In this document: positions 8,411-16,871 of the stretch, piece after piece | Layout: each line of letters begins with the position of its first letter | How positions within the stretch are numbered: position 1 is the stretch's first letter | Source of the DNA: JASHUC01 sp035523875 | GTDB lineage: Bacteria; Pseudomonadota; Gammaproteobacteria; Steroidobacterales; Steroidobacteraceae | Assembly: GCA_035523875.1 (NCBI GenBank) | Contig: DATKPY010000018.1 | Span: forward strand, 1 to 64,000 | Direction of reading: 5' to 3' | Length of the DNA stretch: 64,000 nt | Translations under genes and position numbers: made by a program | The notes under the pieces: model-generated | Told to the model about the DNA's origin: nothing | Seen by the model: only the letters and a program-made list of their open reading frames with translations | Database searches by the model: none

Positions 8411-8763
8411 ACCGCTTCACGAGTTTCATTATTCTCACGAGCGCGTGGGTGCTCGTTGCATGCACATCGAACCTGCCAAAGCCGGAGCAATACGGCTTTC
8501 GGCGCGTCTCGATCAGAGGCCAGGAGTACCTCTGCGCTCCTCCCAAGGCCGTAATCCCCCCGGTCGTCGCCGAGTGGACGTCGCCCGATGCTTACCTGTC
8601 CGCGGACGTCTTCATCACGAGCGAAATCTCGACTGCCTATCCCTCGGTGCGGGAGGTCTGCCTGACGCAGGCTCAATGGCCTGAGTGGCTGATGTTGCGC
8701 AATCGATACAACAGGATATGGCCGGTCACGCCGGCGACGGTCACGCCGGCTGCGGCTCACTGA
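8407..8763 (+). CDS. Small outer- or inner-membrane lipoprotein
   Basis: 118 residues. ATG at 8407 follows AGGAAGG by 4 bp. The N-terminus is a type II signal with lipobox LVAC (SAWVLVACTSN), so Cys18 would be acylated. Position +2 is Thr, which under the usual Lol rule favours the outer membrane. The mature part (~100 residues) has two further cysteines (YLCAP and EVCLTQ) that could form a disulfide. It has no recognised family. The last residues are a repetitive Thr/Pro/Ala tail. It overlaps the small membrane ORF upstream by 4 bp. Confidence 0.7.
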   Translation: MNRFTSFIILTSAWVLVACTSNLPKPEQYGFRRVSIRGQEYLCAPPKAVIPPVVAEWTSPDAYLSADVFITSEISTAYPSVREVCLTQAQWPEWLMLRNRYNRIWPVTPATVTPAAAH

Positions 8764-9082
8764 CACCGGCTCCGCGTCCGGACTTGCGAGCCCGCCGGTA
8801 GACGCCGTTCAGCGCCGCGCGTGCGGCGTCGCAACATCGCGGTGGGCGATCTCGGGCGATGTACCCGCCAGGGCGCGCGGGCGCGACGCGCGCTCCGTTA
8901 ATCGGTGGGGCGAGCGATGGTCGGTCATCGCGAGCATCGCGCCCCGGCAGTGCCTCGCGCCCAAATACAATGGACCCCTCGAGTCATGCGCGACCGCTCG
9001 GCGCAGCGCGTGAGCCTGCGTCGGTGCGCCGGCGGTCTCCGATCGCTCACGAGAATGCCCGCTCCGCTCCAGCCTTAAGAGG
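8764..9082. other. Intergenic region upstream of the S10 peptidase gene
   Basis: About 320 bp with no supportable gene. It should contain the promoter of the downstream peptidase. A TACAAT element at 8966-8971 is a possible -10 box, without a good -35 match. Confidence 0.35.
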
Positions 9083-10741
9083 ATGCCTCTCATGCGTCGA
9101 TTCAGCGTCCAGCTCTCTGTGACCACGCTGCTTACGCTCCTCGTCTCCGCGTTGATCGCCGCTTCCGGCGATCCCAAACCGGCCGCCGCAATCCGGACCG
9201 GCGAGTCTGCCAGTGCGACGGGCGAGTTCGAGCCGTTCAAGTCCGAGGCGGTGACCAGCACTGGCACCGTGACGATCGGCGGACGCACGATCGCGTATCA
9301 GGCCGTGGCGGGAACACTCATCGTGCATCCCAAGGGGTGGGATGACGTGCCGCACGATCCGAATGACAAGTCGGCCGGTGGCGATGCGGCCGCGGCGCAC
9401 AATCCCACCGCCGAGGCCTCGATGTTCTACGTCGCCTACTTCAAGACGGGCGGGGGCGTGCGGCCGCTCACGTTCATCTACAACGGCGGCCCCGGCTCCG
9501 CGACGATGTGGCTGCACATGGGTGCTTTTGGCCCGCGCCGCGTCGTGACCCCGACCGATTCCCACGCGCCCGGTGCGCCGTATTCAATCGTCAATAACTC
9601 CTCGAGCCTGCTCGACGCAAGCGATCTCGTCTTCATCGATGCGCCGGGGACGGGCTTCAGCCGCATCGCCGGCAAGGACAAGGAGAAAGCCTTCTGGGGC
9701 GTGGACGCCGATGCCTACGCGTTTGCCGAGTTCATCCAGGAGTTCCTCTCGCGGTACCACCGGTGGAACTCTCCCAAGTATCTCTTTGGCGAGAGCTATG
9801 GCACGCCGCGTTCGGCGGTCGTTGCCAATGAGCTCGCGGTCGACCGCTCCATCGATTTGAATGGGGTCATTCTGCTCTCACAGATCCTCAACTTCGATCT
9901 GAGCCCCGACCGTCCCACGAACGACCCGGGCATCGATATGCCCTATGAGACGTCGCTCCCGACTTACGCGGCGACCGCCTGGTACCACCACAAGCTCCCC
10001 GGGGAGTACGCGAGCCTGCAGGCGCTCCTCAACCAGGTCGAGCAGTTCGCGATGGGCGAGTACGCACAGGCGCTCGCGGCCGGACTGGATCTCGCTCCCG
10101 CCGAGCGCGAGGCCGTCGCGGAGAAGTTGCACGAGTACACGGGGCTCAGTGTCGAGTACATCACCAAGGCGAATCTGCGCATCGACGGCGGAGAATTCCG
10201 CCAGAGCCTGCAGGGTGCGAGCGACCTGACGACGGGCCGTCTCGATACGCGCTTCTCGGGGCCGGATCTCGACCCCTTGAGCGAGCGCGCGGACTACGAC
10301 CCGCAGTCCGCGGCGTTGAGCTCCGCGTACGCGGCCGCCGTCAACGAGTACCTCCGCGACACGCTCCACTATGGGGCCGACCAGATCTACAAGGCGCACG
10401 TCGATACCCATTGGAACTGGACCCACCAGCTGCCGGGCGAAAGCGAGGCACCGGCCACCAATCGCCAGGGCTGCAACGTCATGCCCGATCTTGCGAATGT
10501 CATGAAGGAGAATCCGACGCTCAAGGTGCTGCTCAACGCCGGCTACTTCGACCTCGCGACGCCCTTCTATCAGGGCGTGTACGAGATGCGTCATCTGCCG
10601 ATCCCGCAGAGCCTTTTCTCGAACATCGAGTTCAGGTTCTACGAGTCCGGCCACATGGTCTATGCCCGGGAAGCCTCGCTCAAGCAGCTCCACGACAACG
10701 TCGCGGAGTTCATCCGCCGCACCGCGGGCGCAGGCGGCTAG
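9083..10741 (+). CDS. Exported serine carboxypeptidase, peptidase family S10
   Basis: 552 residues with an N-terminal Sec signal (FSVQLSVTTLLTLLVSALIAASG); an ATG at 9092 is an equally possible start. S10 enzymes remove C-terminal amino acids from peptides, usually at acid pH, using a Ser-Asp-His triad on an alpha/beta-hydrolase fold. The oxyanion segment YNGGPGSATMWLHMGAFGPR is typical. The nucleophile is S238 in GESYGTPR, the acid D490 in NAGYFDLATP and the base H524 in ESGHMVYA, all in the expected order. Length is normal for bacterial members. It likely works in the periplasm or outside on oligopeptides, alongside the S53 peptidase further on. Confidence 0.92.
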   Translation: MPLMRRFSVQLSVTTLLTLLVSALIAASGDPKPAAAIRTGESASATGEFEPFKSEAVTSTGTVTIGGRTIAYQAVAGTLIVHPKGWDDVPHDPNDKSAGGDAAAAHNPTAEASMFYVAYFKTGGGVRPLTFIYNGGPGSATMWLHMGAFGPRRVVTPTDSHAPGAPYSIVNNSSSLLDASDLVFIDAPGTGFSRIAGKDKEKAFWGVDADAYAFAEFIQEFLSRYHRWNSPKYLFGESYGTPRSAVVANELAVDRSIDLNGVILLSQILNFDLSPDRPTNDPGIDMPYETSLPTYAATAWYHHKLPGEYASLQALLNQVEQFAMGEYAQALAAGLDLAPAEREAVAEKLHEYTGLSVEYITKANLRIDGGEFRQSLQGASDLTTGRLDTRFSGPDLDPLSERADYDPQSAALSSAYAAAVNEYLRDTLHYGADQIYKAHVDTHWNWTHQLPGESEAPATNRQGCNVMPDLANVMKENPTLKVLLNAGYFDLATPFYQGVYEMRHLPIPQSLFSNIEFRFYESGHMVYAREASLKQLHDNVAEFIRRTAGAGG

Positions 10742-10783
10742 CGCGGGCGAGCCGCGGAAGCTCCGGTCTCGGGCTCGGCTGCC

Positions 10784-10816
10784 GACCCCCGCCTCTGCCC
10801 GTGGGAGGGTGGGGGT
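10784..10816 (+). terminator. GC-rich hairpin after the S10 peptidase gene
   Basis: GACCCCCGCCTC and GAGGGTGGGGGTC pair with one wobble and one bulge around a 9-base loop, 40 bp after the stop. There is no T-run after it, so termination may be weak or Rho-assisted. Confidence 0.35.
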
Positions 10817-10895
10817 CACGGCCCGGCGAATTTCTCGTTACTATGTGCGCTCGCCACGCGCGCCGAGACGCCGCGGGCGAAAAGGAGGAGGGGGC

Positions 10896-12284
10896 ATGCG
10901 CCAGACCACCGTGTGGTCTCTGATTGCGGTCGCCGCGTCGTGCACGACGGGCCGGATCGCCTCGGCTCAGCAGGTGGCCGATCCGGGTTTCCAGAGCGTG
11001 GGCCGTGGATGGGCGCTCGCCGCCGATGCGCGGAACTACGATTACGTCGGTCCGACGATCGTGCGGCGCTTCGGACCCCCGGGTGCGCCGGGGCCGCGCG
11101 CAGCCGACGGAACGTTCATCGGCTCGGCGCGCGACGGCAAGGCGCCTCGCGGCATCACCCCGCTCCCGGTCGATGTGTTCACGACCCGGGACTTCTACAA
11201 GGACCGGGCCCTCTGGAGCGATCCGCGTTACTTCCGCTGCAACAGTCCGGACGCCCTCGAGAACCAGTGGGGAGCAGTCGGGACCCGGCTCGTCGGCCCG
11301 GGCGGCGCCGCGACGGCAGCCTGGGGCCGCTGCGATCGCGACTATCCGCGTGCGGCCATCGTGAGTCCTTATCCGTTCAAGACGGCGCAAGCGCACTACG
11401 AGGCGCTGCTCGCCGAGACGCGTCGCCGCGGAGGCCCCACGCAGCACACGTATGCGACCGTCCCGGGCGAATGGACCGGCCGCTACATGCACCCGGGATT
11501 CACGCCGGGCGATCTGTACTGGTACCGCATGACGTATAACCAGGTGCCGACCGTGCTGTCGCTCCTCACGCCCGAATATCAGCAGCGCATGGTTCAGCAG
11601 GAGTACCACGAGGCGCACAATCAGCCCGAATGGCCCTCGCAGTACTGTTGGCCGGAAGGCTTCATGCGGCGCTGGGCCCCGCCGGCCACCTGGGAATGGG
11701 ACATCATGGTGACCCCCTCGCTGGTACAGATTCTGGCGGGCGTCGCCGACAACTTCATCACGAACATCCACATCGGACGCGAGTTCGACATGAGCGGCGG
11801 GGTGCCCCACCTCGGTCCCGAGGTGCCGCGCTGGTACGGGGAGACCATCGGCTTTTGGGATCACGACACGCTCATCACCTGGACCTCGAACATCCAGGGC
11901 TGGTACGTGCACAGTGCGTTCGAGTTCTCGAGCAAGATGCAAACGATCGAGATCTACTCGCCGAACCGCGATGCCCAGGGCAATTTCATCGGGCTCAATC
12001 ACGAGGCGATCTTCTACGACCCCGAGGCGCTCGTGCAGCCGATCCGCATCATCCGCAACTACCTGAAGCTGAGCGGCTTCGAGAAGGGCGATCCCTATCC
12101 GTTCATCGAGTGCGTGCAGACCATCTTTCCGAGGAACGGCGTTCCGACGCCGGTCACTCCGGGCCAGCTGATCGAGTACCAGGTGCCCGACATGTACGGG
12201 CGGCCCTGGGCGCAGCTCTGGGAGCAGTACTTCGAGAAGGGCATGCAGAAGCCGCCGCAGCCGGACATTTTCAGCTTCAAATGA
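10896..12284 (+). CDS. Exported protein heading the first DUF6152/DUF6644 cassette
   Basis: 462 residues. The start at 10896 is supported by AAGGAGG just upstream and a signal peptide (SLIAVAASCTTGRIASAQQ); a long upstream extension of the frame is not needed. The mature protein is rich in Trp, Tyr and His. It contains VPRWYGETIGFWDHDTLITW, a version of the W-x-G-D-T-L pattern common in uncharacterised exported proteins of Steroidobacter-like and acidobacterial genomes. No enzyme motif is recognised. It leads a four-gene cassette: DUF6152 begins 38 bp downstream, then two DUF6644 membrane proteins. A related but shorter exported protein occurs at 48921-49775 next to the same families, so the association is unlikely to be chance. 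Confidence 0.65.
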   Translation: MRQTTVWSLIAVAASCTTGRIASAQQVADPGFQSVGRGWALAADARNYDYVGPTIVRRFGPPGAPGPRAADGTFIGSARDGKAPRGITPLPVDVFTTRDFYKDRALWSDPRYFRCNSPDALENQWGAVGTRLVGPGGAATAAWGRCDRDYPRAAIVSPYPFKTAQAHYEALLAETRRRGGPTQHTYATVPGEWTGRYMHPGFTPGDLYWYRMTYNQVPTVLSLLTPEYQQRMVQQEYHEAHNQPEWPSQYCWPEGFMRRWAPPATWEWDIMVTPSLVQILAGVADNFITNIHIGREFDMSGGVPHLGPEVPRWYGETIGFWDHDTLITWTSNIQGWYVHSAFEFSSKMQTIEIYSPNRDAQGNFIGLNHEAIFYDPEALVQPIRIIRNYLKLSGFEKGDPYPFIECVQTIFPRNGVPTPVTPGQLIEYQVPDMYGRPWAQLWEQYFEKGMQKPPQPDIFSFK

Positions 12285-12322
12285 TCGAGATCCGTCCACC
12301 GAACCTTGCCGGAGAATAAGTC

Positions 12323-12820
12323 ATGTCGAGGGTGAGACCCGGAGTCGTCGCAGCCGTGGTGAGTGCCGTGCTGGTCGCGGCACTCGGTGTCACGGGGCCC
12401 GCCGTGGCCCATCATTCGTTCGCGGCCTACAACATGGAGGTGACGAAGGTCTTCACCGGTGTCGTCACCCGCGTGAATCCCGACGCCAATCATCTGCAGA
12501 TCTTCTTCGCGCCGATGAACGATGCGCGCAAGAACGTGCTGCGCGATGCCCAGGGGGAACCGGTCATCTGGGCGGTGGAGATGGGCGGCTCCGCACAGAT
12601 GGCGCGGGAGGGCGTGACGGTGAATTCGTTCCTGCCGGGCACGATCTTCAGCGTGGGGCTGCATCCGCTGCGTGATGGACAGCCGGCCGGCACGCGCGGC
12701 CCGACCGGGGCGATGTACAAGTGTCCGCCGAGGACGCCGCCCCCGCCGTTCAAGCACTGCGATGCGGTGGCGGGCTCGATCGCCTTCGGCAAGGGCGGGC
12801 TCCTCAAGCAGAAGGACTGA
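12323..12820 (+). CDS. DUF6152-type periplasmic protein, cassette A
   Basis: 165 residues with a signal peptide ending around GPAVAHHSFAAY. The mature start HHSFAAY is characteristic of the DUF6152 family as I remember it, and the second copy at 49829-50215 begins the same way. Both also share a W-x-V/I-E-x-G-G-x-A-Q core (VIWAVEMGGSAQM here) and a following L-P-G. The fold is probably a small beta-barrel. This copy has a C-terminal extension of ~40 residues containing two Cys (YKCPP and KHCDA) absent from the other copy. The ribosome site GGAG lies 8 bp upstream. An 11-bp tandem duplication (CAGAAGGACTG) sits at its 3' end. Function is unknown. Confidence 0.75.
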   Translation: MSRVRPGVVAAVVSAVLVAALGVTGPAVAHHSFAAYNMEVTKVFTGVVTRVNPDANHLQIFFAPMNDARKNVLRDAQGEPVIWAVEMGGSAQMAREGVTVNSFLPGTIFSVGLHPLRDGQPAGTRGPTGAMYKCPPRTPPPPFKHCDAVAGSIAFGKGGLLKQKD

Positions 12821-12838
12821 CAGAAGGACTGCGAGCCG

Positions 12839-13348
12839 ATGCACGGATTGGCCGAGTGGCTGCAGGCGAGCTCCCTCAGCAACACGATCCAGGCGGTGAG
12901 CTGGATGATCCCGCTGCTGCAGTCGGTTCATATCGCCACGATCGGGGTGGTGTTCGTGTCGAGTCTGATGATCGCGCTGCGCGTCCTCGGACTTAAGCGC
13001 GCGGATGACCCCTTCGATGCGGTGTGGAGGCGCTTCGCTCCGTGGATGTGGACCGGCCTGCTCGTGATGGCGACGACCGGCACCGTCCTCATCGTCGCGG
13101 AGCCCGTGCGTGAGATGAGCGCGCTGTCTTTCTGGCTGAAGATGCTGCTGGTCGCGACCGGCGCGGCGAGCACGGCGCTCCACGGCCGTGCGCTCCGCTC
13201 GGCTGCGCGCGTCGCGCCAGCCAAGTTCTCGGTAGCCGCAAAAGCCGGGTCCGTCCTCATCGTGATTCTCTGGCTCGCGGTCATCTTCCTCGGCCGGGCG
13301 ATCGCCTACGACAAGGAGGTGTGGGGCTCGCTGTCGCTGCACGCGTGA
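12839..13348 (+). CDS. DUF6644-type membrane protein A1
   Basis: 169 residues with about four to five membrane segments and no signal peptide. The family name is from memory. Three features recur in all four copies in this window: a His inside an early helix (H31 in LLQSVHIATIG), an F-x-L-K-M motif before the third helix (FWLKM, K101), and a C-terminal GRAIAY. A membrane histidine of this sort could ligate heme or a metal, but that is only a suggestion. The gene starts 18 bp after DUF6152 and is followed 27 bp later by a second member, so the two could form a heteromer. Confidence 0.75.
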   Translation: MHGLAEWLQASSLSNTIQAVSWMIPLLQSVHIATIGVVFVSSLMIALRVLGLKRADDPFDAVWRRFAPWMWTGLLVMATTGTVLIVAEPVREMSALSFWLKMLLVATGAASTALHGRALRSAARVAPAKFSVAAKAGSVLIVILWLAVIFLGRAIAYDKEVWGSLSLHA

Positions 13349-13375
13349 GCGCAGGCGCAAGTCCCGCACCGGTCC

Positions 13376-13915
13376 ATGGAGCTCGCGAGCTTGGTCGACG
13401 TCATTCAGGCCTCCGCGGCGGCCGAATGGATGCGCACCTCCGTCAAGGCGATGCCGATCGTCGAGTCGATTCACGTGCTCGCGGGCGCAACGGTCTTCGG
13501 CACGATCCTCATCGTCGACCTGCGGCTGCTCGGGATGCCGGACACGCGCCGGCCCGTCACGCTCATCTCGAAGGAGATGCTGCGTCTCACGTGGTCCGCC
13601 TTCGCGGTCGCGGTCGCAGCGGGCCTTCTCATGTTCGCCGCGAACGCGCACACCTACGTAGGCAACACCGCCTTTCGCCTGAAGATGCTCGCGCTCATCG
13701 GAGCTGGCGTGAACATGGCGATCTTTCAGGGCCGGACCTTCCGCACCGTGGCGGCATGGGACCAGGACGTGCCGCCGCCGCTCGCCGCGCGGGCCGCGGG
13801 TGCAATCTCCATCCTGCTGTGGGTGACGACGATCTTTCTTGCGCGCTGGATCGGGTTCACGAAGGGATACGACTTCACGATTCCGGCGCACAGCCACATC
13901 AACTTTCAGTTCTAG
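13376..13915 (+). CDS. DUF6644-type membrane protein A2
   Basis: 179 residues and four to five membrane helices. It carries the same signature as its neighbour: VESIHVLAGATVF with the membrane His, FRLKM, and a divergent C-terminal LARWIGF in place of GRAIAY. Its N-terminus (WMRTSVKAMPIVESIHVL) is closest to the product of 48433-48924 (IMRDSIWAEPIVETIHVL), so each cassette seems to hold one protein of each subtype. The C-terminal tail HSHINFQF adds two histidines. It is the last gene of the cassette; a 190-bp gap follows. Confidence 0.75.
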   Translation: MELASLVDVIQASAAAEWMRTSVKAMPIVESIHVLAGATVFGTILIVDLRLLGMPDTRRPVTLISKEMLRLTWSAFAVAVAAGLLMFAANAHTYVGNTAFRLKMLALIGAGVNMAIFQGRTFRTVAAWDQDVPPPLAARAAGAISILLWVTTIFLARWIGFTKGYDFTIPAHSHINFQF

Positions 13916-14103
13916 TCGCGCGCAGCCACACCGTCGCCTCCGTGCCGTGACTGCAGCTGTCTCCACTACACGACAGCGGTTGCGAGATTCGGCCTGCGGC
14001 GCGGTCGAGGCGCCGGCGAAGCGCCCGGATGCGACCTGCATCACGATGTTCTCGCTCGCGGTGCCGCTAGGCTTCGCGCCCAGGTCTTGCGAGTGGAGGC
14101 ACT

Positions 14104-14502
14104 ATGCGTCGCTTCATTTCCTTCGCGGCTGCGCTGCTCTGCACGATGGGCGCGGCGAGCTCCCGTGCCGGTGACATCAGCTTCGGTCTCACCATCACCG
14201 GACCGGTGATACCCGGCGTCTATGGCCATGTCGTGATCGGAAACGCACCGCCGCCGCCGGTGGTCTACGCACATCCGATGGTGATCCAGCCCCCGCCGCC
14301 CGGGGTTGTGTTTGCGCCGATATACCTGCACGTCCCACCCGAGCACGCGCGGCACTGGCGCGCGCACTGCCACGAGTACCACGCGTGCAATCGGCCGGTG
14401 TATTTCGTGCGCTCCGCGGAGTACGAGCCCGGCTTCAACATGGAGAAGTGGCGCCGCGAGCATCACGATCACGACCACGGACGTTGGGATCAGAACCGCT
14501 AG
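14104..14502 (+). CDS. Small exported His/Pro-rich protein
   Basis: 132 residues. GGAGG lies 5 bp before the ATG. A Sec signal (FISFAAALLCTMGAASSRAG) is followed by a short beta-like segment, a Pro-rich loop (NAPPPPVVYAHP) and a His-rich C-terminus (REHHDHDHGRW). Two Cys sit in HCHEYHACNRP, close to several His, which could bind a metal ion or form a disulfide. Similar small periplasmic proteins are common in betaproteobacteria, but I know of no function. It appears to be monocistronic. Confidence 0.65.
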   Translation: MRRFISFAAALLCTMGAASSRAGDISFGLTITGPVIPGVYGHVVIGNAPPPPVVYAHPMVIQPPPPGVVFAPIYLHVPPEHARHWRAHCHEYHACNRPVYFVRSAEYEPGFNMEKWRREHHDHDHGRWDQNR

Positions 14503-14642
14503 GACCGCAGCTCGGTTCCGCACTCGCGCCGCATGCGGGGCCGCGACGGCCGGCCGTCGCGGCGCCGTGGCAGGCCGGGCCCTCCGCGGCATATCATTGC
14601 GCCCGATCTACCGTGCTGCGGCCATCGGGAGGCTGAATCTCC

Positions 14643-15218
14643 ATGCGCGCTCGCCTGCTCGCTCTGCTGCTCGGCGTGACCGTTTGCGCACACGCGAGCA
14701 CCCGCCTGCTCGAGCATGTGCCGCTTGAATGGCGGCCCACCTCCAAGCTCGAACTGGGCACGATGCAGATGGCGGATACGCCGATCCAGTTCGGGACCTT
14801 TCAGGACCTTCGCGCCGACAAGCAGGCGATCGGTGAGAACGACGAGGACGCCACGCCGAAGCCCGTGACGACCCCGGACGATGTGGGCGCATTCGTCGGT
14901 CGGCACATGCGTGAGCTATTCGAGCATGCCGGGCTCAAGACCGTCGATACCAACGGTGCGGTCACGATCAACGGCGAGGTGAGGCAGTTCTTTGTCAGGG
15001 AGACGAGCCTCTACAGATCCGTGGTCGCCGTGCACCTCACCGTCGTGAGCCGCGACGGGAAGACGCTCTGGAGCGGTATCGCCTCCGGCAACGCCACCCG
15101 CTTCGGGCGCTCCTACGAGCTCGAGGACTACTACGAGGTGCTCTCCGACGCGATCGTCAACACGGTGAGCTCGATGCTGCAGAGTGCGCAGTTTCAGCAA
15201 GCGCTCTCCGGGCACTGA
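14643..15218 (+). CDS. Exported protein resembling YajG-like lipoproteins, no lipobox
   Basis: 191 residues with a short signal peptide (ARLLALLLGVTVCAHAS). The mature part has the alternating strands and helix seen in YajG/LptE-like periplasmic proteins: PIQFGTFQDLRAD near the start, AVTINGEVRQFFVRE in the middle, and SVVAVHLTVVSRDGKTLWSG before a final helix (VLSDAIVNTVSSML). There is a Cys in the signal but no standard lipobox, so it may be soluble. The relationship is by general pattern only. GGAGG lies 12 bp upstream. Confidence 0.5.
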   Translation: MRARLLALLLGVTVCAHASTRLLEHVPLEWRPTSKLELGTMQMADTPIQFGTFQDLRADKQAIGENDEDATPKPVTTPDDVGAFVGRHMRELFEHAGLKTVDTNGAVTINGEVRQFFVRETSLYRSVVAVHLTVVSRDGKTLWSGIASGNATRFGRSYELEDYYEVLSDAIVNTVSSMLQSAQFQQALSGH

Positions 15219-15373
15219 CCCTCACGCCGCTCGCCGAGCCGCGCGCAGCGCCGATCACCCATCGTGCGCACCCGCGAGGATCGATTCGACGCCGGCTGCG
15301 ATCCGCCGCCAGTCCTGGGCGAGCTCGTAGCCCCGACATCTCGCGGTTCGACAGGAGCCGCAGCACAGGAGGC

Positions 15374-15964
15374 TCAGGGGCCGCCGGTGGCGCACACGAA
15401 GAGCAGGGCGGGGGGGAGGTTGCGCCCCTCAAAACTGCGCTGGACGCTGCCGAAGGTCCGCTCCAGGACGGGCAGAACCCGCGCGGTGAACTGGTAGACG
15501 AGGAACGCCCCGCCCGGCTCGAGCGCTTCGCGGCTCTTGCTCACGATGTCGGCGCGCACGGGATCGGGCATGCTCCCGAGGGGAATCCCCGAGACGATGT
15601 AGTTCGCGGCTGAGATGCCGAAGCGCGCGAGTACCGCTCGGACTTCCGCGGCCGAGTCGTGCACGACCTGCAAGCGTGCGTCCGCAATCGACCTGCGCAG
15701 AAACTGGACGAAGTTGCGATTCGTCTCGATCACGATGAGGCGCGCGTCGCCACGCATGCGGCGCAGGATCTCCTGAGTGAACGTGCCCACGCCCGGCCCG
15801 TATTCGACGATGACCCGCGCGCGCTGCCAGTCGACCGGCTCGAGCACCTGATTTACGAGGAAGCGCGAGCTCGGAATGATGGATCCGAGCATGTGCGGAT
15901 GACGGACGAAGTTGGCAGCGAACAGCAGGTTCTCGGCGATTCTCGAGCGAGTGTTCCTCGTCAT
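15374..15964 (-). CDS. SAM-dependent methyltransferase, phospholipid N-methyltransferase-like
   Basis: 196 residues from the ATG at 15964 (AAGAGG upstream); a longer in-frame extension lacks coding character. The opening NLLFAANFVRHPHMLGSIIPSSRFLVN matches PmtA/KsgA-like proteins, shown here as LGSIIPSSRFL. Motif I is VEYGPGVGTFTQEIL and the acidic loop is LIVIETNRNF. The segment ANYIVSGIPLGSMP stands where rRNA dimethylases have N-x-P-Y, and SGIPLG is the form seen in phospholipid N-methyltransferases. A role in methylating phosphatidylethanolamine-type head groups fits the decarboxylase encoded two genes upstream in the same direction. The substrate is inferred. Confidence 0.75.
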   Translation of the reverse strand: MTRNTRSRIAENLLFAANFVRHPHMLGSIIPSSRFLVNQVLEPVDWQRARVIVEYGPGVGTFTQEILRRMRGDARLIVIETNRNFVQFLRRSIADARLQVVHDSAAEVRAVLARFGISAANYIVSGIPLGSMPDPVRADIVSKSREALEPGGAFLVYQFTARVLPVLERTFGSVQRSFEGRNLPPALLFVCATGGP

Positions 15965-16040
15965 GGCGCAACCTCTTTTGGGGACCCATTCCACGTGCGA
16001 TAGGGCTCTTCGAGCGGGCGGCCGGTGCTCCCATGGGGCC

Positions 16041-16871
16041 TCAGGCGGGCACTCCGACCCAGCGCGCGCTCGCATGCCAGAGCTCTTCCTGCAGCTCGAC
16101 GCTTCGTGCGAGCGGAGCGGCCGGCTGTTCGTGCTGATTCTCATCGTAGTACTTACCGCTCGCAGCGGCGATCTGCGGCGCGAGCGCGAGGTGGATCGTC
16201 GTACGGGCGCCGCGCTCGGCATCGAAGGTGACCGGACTCACGAGCGGCTTCACGAGCCGCAGCCACCCGGGCAGCAGATGCGTCGCAACGATGCCCGGAT
16301 GCAGGCAATTCGCGGTGGCCGAGCTGCCCTCGAGGCGCCGCGCGAGCGCGAAGGTATGCAGCACGTTCGCGAGCTTGGAGCGCGCGTAGGCGGCCACCCC
16401 GCGATCGCGCGCCCGCGCATCCGCGACCGAGCCGAGATCCATCCGGGCGCGAAAATGGATCCGCGAGGCCACGTTCACGATGCGGGCGCCGGTATCGAGA
16501 TGCTCGCGAAGCGCTGCGGTGAGCAGGAACGGCCCCAGATGGTTCGTCGCGAAGGTGAGCTCGAACCCGTCCGCTGACATTCGATGCCGCGTGCTCGCCA
16601 TGCCGGCGTTGTTGATGAGCAGGCCGATGGGCGCGAACCGCCTGCGCACTTGGACGGCCGCTTCGCGAACGGAGGCGAGCGAAGCGAGGTCGCAGCGCAC
16701 GACGTGGACCGCGGCGCGCGGATGGGCAGCGAGAATCGCGAGCCGCACCGCCTCGGCCGCGGGCACGTTGCGGCAGAGCATGACGACCGTGCGGCCGGCC
16801 CGTGCGAGCTCGAAGCTCGTAACCTGGCCGATTCCGTGCGTCGTCCCGGTGATGACCGCGATCTCGCTCAC
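16041..16871 (-). CDS. Short-chain dehydrogenase/reductase, retinol-dehydrogenase-like
   Basis: 276 residues. Classical SDR signatures are complete: cofactor loop TGTTHGIG, NNAG at the end of strand 4, catalytic S in VASRIH, and YxxxK as YARSK. LHPGIVATHLLPGWLR after the active site and the extended C-terminus resemble the retinol dehydrogenase/WWOX-like SDR group, which often acts on long-chain alcohols or aldehydes with NADP(H). The GTG start overlaps the psd stop by 4 bp (GTGA), so both are co-translated. Oxidation or reduction of a lipid is the natural guess from context. Confidence 0.85.
   Translation of the reverse strand: MSEIAVITGTTHGIGQVTSFELARAGRTVVMLCRNVPAAEAVRLAILAAHPRAAVHVVRCDLASLASVREAAVQVRRRFAPIGLLINNAGMASTRHRMSADGFELTFATNHLGPFLLTAALREHLDTGARIVNVASRIHFRARMDLGSVADARARDRGVAAYARSKLANVLHTFALARRLEGSSATANCLHPGIVATHLLPGWLRLVKPLVSPVTFDAERGARTTIHLALAPQIAAASGKYYDENQHEQPAAPLARSVELQEELWHASARWVGVPA

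Noticed and set aside
12809..12831. Tandem 11-bp duplication CAGAAGGACTG as a possible regulatory repeat or attachment site
   Set aside because: It lies across the 3' end of DUF6152 and is most simply a small local duplication.
10710..14044. Long minus-strand frames opposite cassette A (529 and 649 codons)
   Set aside because: Arg/His-rich shadows; the plus strand carries signal peptides, ribosome sites and conserved families.
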